This document shows positions 17,852 through 24,679 of a stretch of DNA of 64,000 nt, piece after piece. Origin of the DNA: UBA7672 sp031419455 (GTDB lineage: Bacteria; Pseudomonadota; Alphaproteobacteria; Caulobacterales; Hyphomonadaceae); the NCBI GenBank assembly GCA_031419455.1, contig JANOKS010000173.1, positions 1 through 64,000 on the forward strand, written 5' to 3'. Numbering within the stretch: position 1 is the first letter of the stretch; each line of letters begins with the position of its first letter. Below the pieces are notes generated by a model that saw nothing but the letters and a program-made list of their open reading frames with translations, had not been told where the DNA came from and searched no databases. A program made the translations under genes and the position numbers.

Positions 17852-17922
17852 GGGAAACCCTCTTTGTGTGTCGAGTCTTGCCGTGCAGACCCTGAGATAG
17901 GGCCGAATTACCGAATTTGAAC

Positions 17923-18630
17923 ATGAGCGATACGGCCAATCCGCCAAACCTTGCAAGCGCCCCCCTTTCTGGGTCGGGCGATTTCGACGCCCGCCTGAAG
18001 CGGACGGACGAGGATCGCTGGCTGGCGACGCGCTATGCCGCCGCGGATGCGCGCGGGCGCCTGATCGCGCTCTACCTGCTGAACCAGGAGCTGCAACGCG
18101 CCTTGCACGCCAGGGAGGCGATGCTGGGAAAGATCCGGCTTCAGTGGTGGCGTGAGACGCTGGCGCAGCTGGCGGGCGCGGCGCCCTTGCGGCGGCATGA
18201 CCTGACTGAGGAACTGGCGCGGGTGCTGAAGGACCGCGCCGACCTGCTGGCGCCGATGAACGCGCTGGTCGATGCCTATGACGACGTGCTGGACGATCAT
18301 CTCCAGGCAGGCGGGCATCAGCCGGACGGCGCGCATGAGGCGCGGCATCTGGCTGTTGAGGCGGCGCTGATGCGGCTGGCCGGGCTGGCGCTTGTCTGCG
18401 ACGCTGACGAGGCTGGCCTTGCCGCGTTGGCAGAGGCGGGCGCGGCGCGGGTTGCGCTGGCTGCAGGACTGGAAGGCGCCGCGGCGAGGTGGACGGCCGC
18501 CAGAGCTGGGCTTCGGAAGATGCCGTCGGCGTTGTGGCCAGGCGTGCTCCACCTTGCGGCGGCGGGCGTGAATACGCCGTTCGGCAAGCGGTGGCGCATG
18601 TTCCGGGCGGCGTTGTCCCGGAACCTGTAG
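17923..18630 (+). CDS. Squalene/phytoene synthase-family protein (non-canonical)
   Basis: 235 residues from the ATG at 17923; a TTG two codons earlier is possible. The all-helical isoprenoid-synthase fold is suggested by the RYAAADARGRLIALYLLNQE start and KIRLQWWRETL segment. The first Asp-rich motif of true synthases is not intact (one later DAYDDVLDDH segment is seen). This form resembles the alphaproteobacterial relatives of mitochondrial NDUFAF6, a complex I assembly factor, rather than a carotenoid enzyme. In many alphaproteobacteria such a gene sits near secDF and trmFO. Here trmFO is two genes away. No other carotenoid genes are present. Confidence 0.75.
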   Translation: MSDTANPPNLASAPLSGSGDFDARLKRTDEDRWLATRYAAADARGRLIALYLLNQELQRALHAREAMLGKIRLQWWRETLAQLAGAAPLRRHDLTEELARVLKDRADLLAPMNALVDAYDDVLDDHLQAGGHQPDGAHEARHLAVEAALMRLAGLALVCDADEAGLAALAEAGAARVALAAGLEGAAARWTAARAGLRKMPSALWPGVLHLAAAGVNTPFGKRWRMFRAALSRNL

Positions 18631-18726
18631 GCCTCTCCGCATGGGCGCTGCACGTATATCGTGCTGGCCAAGCGGGCGGCGAAGCTGTTTGCTGCCCGCG
18701 GGTGGAATCACAACGGGCGGGCGGAC

Positions 18727-19473
18727 GTGAACAAGCTCTTCAATCCTGCCAGCTGGCTGCGCGCGCTAAGTCAGCCGCTGGTGCTGCTCGGCCTCGCGGT
18801 CGACCTGTTCCCGATCTATGGCGTGCTGGCGTTCGGATGGAACGCTGTCCCGCTCGTGATGCTCTACTGGATGGAGAACATCATTGCGGGCGTCCTCACG
18901 CTTCCGCGCATCGTGATCTCCGGCGCAAGTTACGGCGCCACGGGGTTGTTCGCCGGACTCGCGATGTCGCTGTTCTTTGTGTTCCACTACGGGCTGTTCT
19001 GCTTCGCGCACGGCACATTCCTGATGGTGTTCATCGGATTCGGCAGCGGCATGCTCGGGGAACAATCGACATTCATGATGGACATTGGCGGCATGTTCCA
19101 GTTCGGCATGAACAGCGGGCTGCACGTAGAATACTTCGTCTACGCGATCATCGCATTCCAGGTGCTCGTCCTGTTCTGGGAGTTCCTGTTCAAGGGCGAA
19201 TGGCGGAACACCAATCCGATGGCGGAGATGTTTGCGCCTTACCGCCGCATCATCGTGCTGCATTTTGCGATATTCGCTGGTGCGGCCGGGTTGTTCCTGC
19301 TTGGCCAACCGATCGTCGGCGTGCTGGCGCTCATCGTGTTCCGCGCGATCTACGGCGTCGTCACGAATGCGAAAAATGCGTTTGAGTTCGATGGCGGTTT
19401 CGACAAGGCGATCGACAAGATGGGTGGGCGCGAGCCGTTCGAGAAGGCGCTGCGCGGGGAGCGGGTGGATTAG
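18727..19473 (+). CDS. DUF6498-like integral membrane protein
   Basis: About 248 residues from a GTG at 18727; a GTG at 18661 would add 22 hydrophilic residues and lacks a good ribosome site, but cannot be excluded. Several membrane helices are evident. The motif MLYWMENIIAGVL is typical of DUF6498 proteins, whose function is unknown as far as I know. The C-terminal tail is hydrophilic. The stop overlaps that of trmFO on the other strand by four bases. Confidence 0.7.
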   Translation: MNKLFNPASWLRALSQPLVLLGLAVDLFPIYGVLAFGWNAVPLVMLYWMENIIAGVLTLPRIVISGASYGATGLFAGLAMSLFFVFHYGLFCFAHGTFLMVFIGFGSGMLGEQSTFMMDIGGMFQFGMNSGLHVEYFVYAIIAFQVLVLFWEFLFKGEWRNTNPMAEMFAPYRRIIVLHFAIFAGAAGLFLLGQPIVGVLALIVFRAIYGVVTNAKNAFEFDGGFDKAIDKMGGREPFEKALRGERVD

Positions 19474-20897
19474 CCTGCCACAGGCTCGCTCGCCCGTTGT
19501 GCTTCCAGCCAGCCGCCGAGGTCGTCGAGTGCGCGCACCGACATCAACCGTTTGCGCGCCCGGCCCCTGTCGGCGCCCTTGAGCCGCTTGCCGTCCGGGC
19601 TCTTGAGATCGACGGGGCCGATGTCGGGCAAGAGACCGTAATTGACGTTCATCGGCTGGAACGAGCCGCGCTTCGCGACCCCGCTGTCGCCAAGGACATG
19701 GCCGCCCGTGATGTGGTTGATCAGCGCACCAAGCGCAGTCGTGGCGGGCGGCGCCTCCACGCGACGGCCGAGGCGTTCGGCAGCGGCCATGCGGCCCGCG
19801 ACAAGTCCCATGGCGGCGCTTTCAACATAGCCTTCAACGCCCGTCACCTGTCCGGCGAAGCGCACGCGCGGGTCGGCCTTGAGGCGCAGCTGGCCGTCGA
19901 GCAGGGCAGGGGAGTTGATGAAGGTGTTGCGGTGGATGCCGCCAAGGCGCGCGAATTGTGCGTCGGCAAGACCCGGGATCATGCGGAAAATGTCCTGCTG
20001 CGCCCCGTGCTTCAGCTTGGTCTGGAAGCCGACCATGTTCCACAGCGTGGCAAGCTTGTTGTCCTGGCGCAGCTGGACCACGGCCCAGGCCTTCACGTTA
20101 GGGTCATGCGGATTGGTCAGGCCGACAGGCTTCATGGGGCCAAAGCGCAGCGTCTCCACCCCTCGCTCGGCCATCACTTCGATGGGCAGGCACCCCTCGA
20201 AATAGGGCGTGCCTTCCCATTCCTTGAACTCGGTCTTGGGCGCCGCCAGCAGCGCGGCGATGAAGGCTTCGTACTCGTCCCTGGTCATCGGGCAGTTGAT
20301 GTAGGCTTCGGCGCCATCGCCGCCCGGGCCGGGCTTGTCGTAGCGCGACTGCTTCCATGCCTTGCTCATGTCGATCGACTCGAAATGAACAATCGGCGCG
20401 ATGGCGTCGAAGAAGGCGAGCGAGTCCTCGCCCGTCTTAGCGAGAATGGCTTTCGCCAGATTGTCGGATGTCAGCGGCCCAGTGGCGATGATGACGCTGG
20501 ACCATGCGGCGGGAGGCCAGCCATCGACCTCACCCCGTTCGATGGTGACCAGCGGGTGCTTCTCTAGCGCCGCGGTGACATCCGCCGAGAAGGCGTCACG
20601 GTCTACCGCAAGGGCTGAACCCGCGGGCACGCGGTGACGGTCGCCCATCGCGATGATCAGGCCCTGCGCCCTGCGCATCTCCTCGTGCAGCAGGCCAACC
20701 GCATTGTATTCCCAGTCGTCCGACCGGAATGAGTTGGAGCAGACCAGTTCGGCCAACCCATCCGTATGATGGGCATCGGTCTTCCGGACCGGCCGCATCT
20801 CGTGGATGACGACGGGAACGCCAAGGTTTGCCGCCTGCCAGGCCGCCTCGGACCCCGCCATGCCGCCGCCGATGATGTGAATTGGCTCGATTGTCAT
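19470..20897 (-). CDS. trmFO: Folate-dependent tRNA (uracil-54-C5)-methyltransferase TrmFO
   Basis: 475 residues. The N-terminal FAD-binding GGGMAGSEAA motif and the strongly conserved VIHEMRP, CSNSFRSD and GALINHITGG blocks identify TrmFO. It makes ribothymidine at tRNA position 54 using methylenetetrahydrofolate and FADH2, in the cytoplasm. Length is normal for alphaproteobacteria. The gene is monocistronic; its start is 46 bp from the divergent exported-paralogue gene. This family replaces TrmA in organisms that use folate as methyl donor. Confidence 0.95.
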   Translation of the reverse strand: MTIEPIHIIGGGMAGSEAAWQAANLGVPVVIHEMRPVRKTDAHHTDGLAELVCSNSFRSDDWEYNAVGLLHEEMRRAQGLIIAMGDRHRVPAGSALAVDRDAFSADVTAALEKHPLVTIERGEVDGWPPAAWSSVIIATGPLTSDNLAKAILAKTGEDSLAFFDAIAPIVHFESIDMSKAWKQSRYDKPGPGGDGAEAYINCPMTRDEYEAFIAALLAAPKTEFKEWEGTPYFEGCLPIEVMAERGVETLRFGPMKPVGLTNPHDPNVKAWAVVQLRQDNKLATLWNMVGFQTKLKHGAQQDIFRMIPGLADAQFARLGGIHRNTFINSPALLDGQLRLKADPRVRFAGQVTGVEGYVESAAMGLVAGRMAAAERLGRRVEAPPATTALGALINHITGGHVLGDSGVAKRGSFQPMNVNYGLLPDIGPVDLKSPDGKRLKGADRGRARKRLMSVRALDDLGGWLEAQRASEPVAG

Positions 20898-20943
20898 GGT
20901 GCGGATATAGGCTAACTTTCAGCCATTGTGAAAAGGGGGATTT

Positions 20944-22086
20944 ATGAGGATCCGGAAAGCCGCAACCGCTCTGACAGCTATCGCGCTGGCCGCGCTTCTG
21001 GCCGGATCCGCCATCGCCGACATCAAGACGTTCAACGCCGCCGTGAAGGCCGGGGACTACAAGGCTGCCGCGGCGGCGGCTGATGACACGTGGAGGACGT
21101 GGGACAAGTCCGATCCCGATACGGCTCTGCTGGCGCGGGAGTTCGGCTTTGCCTCGTTGATCGCGGGGCGCGACGACCTGGCCCTGCAGTTCGGCAGGTT
21201 CCTTGTCGAGGAAGGCGGGAGCCTGGGAAAGCCAGACGACCAGCCCTTGACGTCTGCGGTGCTCTATCGGGCTGCCGACTACAAAGTGAAGGGCAACGAG
21301 GAAAAACGGGCTGCGCTGCGCAGCGCCCTGAACGCGCGCATGAGCGCGCCTGGCGTGGACATGACAACCGTCTTGTCATGGGAGCTGCTCTACAACGCCG
21401 ACTGGGAAAGCGCCGACTGGGACGTGGCGGTGGCGGACGCAACCAAAGCGGCGGAGTTCTATGGCCGCAACAAGGCCCTGATCGCGCGGCAGCGAAAAGC
21501 AGAGCTGCACGCGGCCTCCACCGAATTCGTGAAGGCGCGAGGCCGTCAGACGCAGTCACGCAATGATCTCTACGGAAACGTCGCCGACGTCCATGACCGG
21601 ACCGTCAACGACATCACGACTGCGACCAGCAAGACAGCTCAGGCCGAGCTATGGCCCGTGAAATGGAAGGCCGAGTCTTGGGCCATCGCCATCGAGTCCT
21701 ATGTAAACTCGACCTATGAACAGGTCGGCTCCAACTTCGATACGTCGCTGAAGCCGCGTCCCTTGCTGCAACCAGCGTTCACGCAGTTTCCGGAATCTTC
21801 GCCGCTGCCAGTGTGCGAGGGCGAATTCACAGGGAAACCGATACGATATCCGGAGACCAAGAAGTTCCGCGGCGTGGGATCGATGATCGTTCGCCTGGAA
21901 ACTGCCGTCGACGGCAAGGTGACCAGGGTAGCGATCCTCGGCGTGATCCCGGACGAGGACTTCATCTCGAACATCGTGGGCACCATGGAGACGTGGACCT
22001 ACAAGGCCGCCTCTGGCGCCGACAGGTCGGCCTGTGGACTGGAATCAAGAAACCACTTGTACAAGGCCAGTTTCCGCATCCTGTAG
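20944..22086 (+). CDS. Exported protein of unknown function, copy 1 of a tandem pair (TonB-C-like tail)
   Basis: 380 residues with a clear signal peptide (about residues 1-25, ending AIADIK). The mature protein starts DIKTFNAAVKAGDYKAA and has helical, TPR-like composition to about residue 275. The last 95 residues contain MIVRLETAVDGKV and ISNIVGTMETWTYKAA, a pattern like the TonB C-terminal domain (strand, Gly turn, strand, then helix and W-x-[YF]). It is probably periplasmic. Cys residues in the tail (PVCEG and SACG) could form a disulphide. I do not recognise the family. The next gene is a diverged paralogue. Confidence 0.7.
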   Translation: MRIRKAATALTAIALAALLAGSAIADIKTFNAAVKAGDYKAAAAAADDTWRTWDKSDPDTALLAREFGFASLIAGRDDLALQFGRFLVEEGGSLGKPDDQPLTSAVLYRAADYKVKGNEEKRAALRSALNARMSAPGVDMTTVLSWELLYNADWESADWDVAVADATKAAEFYGRNKALIARQRKAELHAASTEFVKARGRQTQSRNDLYGNVADVHDRTVNDITTATSKTAQAELWPVKWKAESWAIAIESYVNSTYEQVGSNFDTSLKPRPLLQPAFTQFPESSPLPVCEGEFTGKPIRYPETKKFRGVGSMIVRLETAVDGKVTRVAILGVIPDEDFISNIVGTMETWTYKAASGADRSACGLESRNHLYKASFRIL

Positions 22087-22156
22087 CAGCGGTCGCCATA
22101 CTTCCTGCACGATGGTGGCAAGGATAGGAAAACAGTTTCTGTCGTGCCGGATCATC

Positions 22157-23290
22157 ATGATGCATTTCTACCGCTTTATGGTTGCAGCGGCGCTTGTGTC
22201 GGCGATTGGCGGCGGCGCGGCGCAAGCGGACATCCGCAGCTTCAATGCTGCGGTGCAGGCGGGCGACTATCGCGGCGCGACTGTGGTGGCCGGGCAGACC
22301 TGGCCGACCGTCGATCGGGCGTCGCCGACTGCGGCGCTGGTGGCGCGCGAGTTCGCGTGGATCGCCATGCTGGCGGGGGAGCCGGCTTCCGCGCTGTTGT
22401 ATTCGCGCTTCCTCGTGGAGCAGGGCGGCACGCTGGCGCACCCGGACTCGGCGCCGGCGGTGTCGCGCGTGCTGCATGACTGGGTGAGCATGGAGGCCGC
22501 TGCATCTCCACAGTCGCGCGCCAACCTGATGCAGTCGCTTTACGCGCGCGCAACAGTCGCCGGGCGCGATCTCGTGGCGCCGCGTGCTGCGCAGGCGCTG
22601 TTTGCGGAAGCATGGGCGGCGGGCGACTGGTCGCAGGCGGAGAGCGCCGCGCTGTACGCCATCCGGTTTCTTGACGACCTGCAGGCGGGCGGGATCGCAG
22701 CCCGCTATGAGGCGCGCCGCGGCCGGGCGATGGCCAGCTTCATGCGCACGAAATCGCCCGACGCCTACAACGCGCTCTATGACATCGCAGGCGAGGTCCA
22801 CGACCAGATCGCTGCAACACCCGATGGAGCGACGCGCGTTCGGCTTGCGATCGAATACTACGCCGCGACCGCGTGGGCCGACGCCATCCATGGCGGGCTG
22901 GGGTCTCGTCAGCGCGACGTGGCCGATCGTCGTCAGTCGCTCGGCGCAGGCCGAGCGCCGATGGCCGAACTGCTCTATCCTGCGCCTGGCGATGCGAGCC
23001 TACCTCGCTGCCGAATCGTGCTGTCGCGCGGCGCGGAGTCGCCCGGTTTTCCGTTTGTCACCCGGTTCAAGGATCTCGCAGGGTCGGTGACCTACGCCGT
23101 GGACGTTGCGCCGAGCGGCGTGCTGGCCAACCCCCGCCTGCTGTCATGGGCGCCGCACGCCGACTTCGTGCGGGCGACAGAGGCGGTGCAGTCGTCATGG
23201 CGCTGGCGGATCGATGGAACGGTTCAACCGCCTACCTGCCGCATGCCGCAGATCCACATCGTGACCTTCGAGTTTGCTCTGGGCCGCTGA
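22157..23290 (+). CDS. Exported protein of unknown function, copy 2 of a tandem pair (TonB-C-like tail)
   Basis: 377 residues from the ATG at 22157 (an adjacent ATG at 22160 is equivalent), beginning with a signal peptide ending AQADIR. It aligns by eye with the upstream gene along its length: DIRSFNAAVQAGDYRGA, RFLVEQGGTL, NALYDIAGEVHD, and a final W-x-W plus Cys pattern. The paralogue is 70 bp downstream of copy 1, so they are probably one transcript. The similarity is moderate, which points to an old duplication. Function is unknown; TPR-like helices plus a TonB-C-like end suggest a periplasmic envelope role. Confidence 0.7.
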   Translation: MMHFYRFMVAAALVSAIGGGAAQADIRSFNAAVQAGDYRGATVVAGQTWPTVDRASPTAALVAREFAWIAMLAGEPASALLYSRFLVEQGGTLAHPDSAPAVSRVLHDWVSMEAAASPQSRANLMQSLYARATVAGRDLVAPRAAQALFAEAWAAGDWSQAESAALYAIRFLDDLQAGGIAARYEARRGRAMASFMRTKSPDAYNALYDIAGEVHDQIAATPDGATRVRLAIEYYAATAWADAIHGGLGSRQRDVADRRQSLGAGRAPMAELLYPAPGDASLPRCRIVLSRGAESPGFPFVTRFKDLAGSVTYAVDVAPSGVLANPRLLSWAPHADFVRATEAVQSSWRWRIDGTVQPPTCRMPQIHIVTFEFALGR

Positions 23291-23357
23291 AGAGTACGCG
23301 CTGCTGTTGCCGCTAGCCGCCAATTGAACTAGGGGCAGGGCTCTTCTGGAGGGCTGG

Positions 23358-24239
23358 ATGGCCGACGCTGCGGGCAAGCTGCCGATCATCACCTGTGCGC
23401 GGGACGCATGGCTGTTCCTGCGCGACCATTGGCGCATGTTCCTGCCGGCCGCCGCCGCGATGGCGCTGGTCTCGCAGATCGGTTTTGCGCTCGCCGTAAT
23501 GGCCGGAGGCGGGGCAGGGGATCAATCAGCGCTTGGGGGCAGCCTCGGCAACCTGGCGATTGCGCTGCCTGCCTTGCTGGCCAGCCTGATGTTCGCAGCG
23601 GCTGTATTGCGCAAGGTGGTGCGAGGCGAGTTCACGGGGCCGATGGGGCTCGGTTTTGGCGCGGATGAACTGCGGCTACTCGCGGTTGTCGCGGCTTTTG
23701 GGTGCATGATCATCCCGCTGGGCACGCTTGTGTTCATCATCGTTTCGACGACGTTCCTGTCCCGGCTCGCTGCGACCCCTGAAGAGCTCACCGCCATCCT
23801 GAATGATCCGGAAGCACTGAACGAGGCGCTGGCGCAGGCGCTCGGACCGGGCGGCACTGCTGCGTTCCTGTTGCTCGTAATGCTTGTGTTCGCCGCGGCG
23901 ATCTACCTGTTCACGCGGCTCTTCATGGTCAACGCCGCCACCATTGGTGAGCGTCGCGTCGTGATGTTCCAGAGCTGGCGCTGGTCGCGGGGCAATGTCC
24001 TGCGCATGCTGGGCGCGATCATGCTGACGTGGCTGCCGGCCTATGTGATCGACAGTGTGGTGGTGGAGGTGGGCGTGGCGATCCTGCGCCCGATCACCAC
24101 CGATGGGAATGCAGGCCTGGTGCTGATCGCTTTCAACGCCGTCGCAACCTTTGTGGCGGCAATGGTCGGCATCCCCTCGATCGTGCTGGGCGCGATCTTC
24201 TACAAGGGCCTGCGGCCGGCGGACTTCGTGGCGAAGTAG
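23358..24239 (+). CDS. Integral membrane protein of unknown function
   Basis: 293 residues with about six hydrophobic helices and a good GGAGGG ribosome site. A segment near residues 190-210 reads RRVVMFQSWRWSRGN, matching a motif between helices in glycerophosphodiester-phosphodiesterase-associated membrane domains, but the similarity is weak. The gene follows the tandem exported pair by 67 bp on the same strand and could be cotranscribed. Its stop abuts the stop of the convergent VOC gene. No catalytic motif is visible. Confidence 0.7.
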   Translation: MADAAGKLPIITCARDAWLFLRDHWRMFLPAAAAMALVSQIGFALAVMAGGGAGDQSALGGSLGNLAIALPALLASLMFAAAVLRKVVRGEFTGPMGLGFGADELRLLAVVAAFGCMIIPLGTLVFIIVSTTFLSRLAATPEELTAILNDPEALNEALAQALGPGGTAAFLLLVMLVFAAAIYLFTRLFMVNAATIGERRVVMFQSWRWSRGNVLRMLGAIMLTWLPAYVIDSVVVEVGVAILRPITTDGNAGLVLIAFNAVATFVAAMVGIPSIVLGAIFYKGLRPADFVAK

Positions 24240-24617
24240 TCAGGCGGACCTGGGAGTCGGGGATCCGAATCCGATGAGGTCGCCGTCGGGGCCCATCACC
24301 GCAAACTCGCGTTGGCCGTAGTCCTGATCGCAGATCGGCGTGACGTGGCCTTGCGGGAGTAGGTCTAGCTTCGGCTTGAGATCGGCAAAAAGCGCATCAA
24401 CATCGTCGACATCGACATAGCTGGTGTAGCGGCCTCCGCCACGTGGCGGCAGCGGCTCGTCCTCAATCAGCCGGAACGCGACATTGTCGCGGTGCACGAA
24501 GGCATAGTGCCCCGAGCGGCTGCTCAGTTCAAAGCCCAGCGTTTCAGTGAAAAACGCAACCGCGGCATCAACATCTCTGACGCGCATGAATGGCGTGATA
24601 TGGCGCATGTGCGGCAT
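24240..24617 (-). CDS. VOC-family (glyoxalase/bleomycin-resistance-like) protein
   Basis: 125 residues from the ATG at 24617 (an in-frame ATG 18 codons upstream lacks family similarity). The pattern PFMRVRDVDAAVAFFTETLGFE and AVMGPDGDLIGFG gives the two beta-alpha-beta-beta-beta units of the VOC fold. Members bind a divalent metal and act as glyoxalases, dioxygenases or antibiotic-binding proteins. The activity here is not predictable. It follows uvrA on the minus strand by 62 bp and may be at the end of the uvrA transcript. Confidence 0.82.
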   Translation of the reverse strand: MPHMRHITPFMRVRDVDAAVAFFTETLGFELSSRSGHYAFVHRDNVAFRLIEDEPLPPRGGGRYTSYVDVDDVDALFADLKPKLDLLPQGHVTPICDQDYGQREFAVMGPDGDLIGFGSPTPRSA

Positions 24618-24679
24618 GGTGAACTTCCAGGTTACGACCAGATTGCTGACGCAGGTGCGCCGCCGACGCAAGATGGCGC

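Noticed and set aside
17923..18630. Carotenoid or hopanoid biosynthesis gene
   Set aside because: Active-site Asp-rich motifs are incomplete and no other pathway genes are near; a complex I assembly-factor-like role is more likely.
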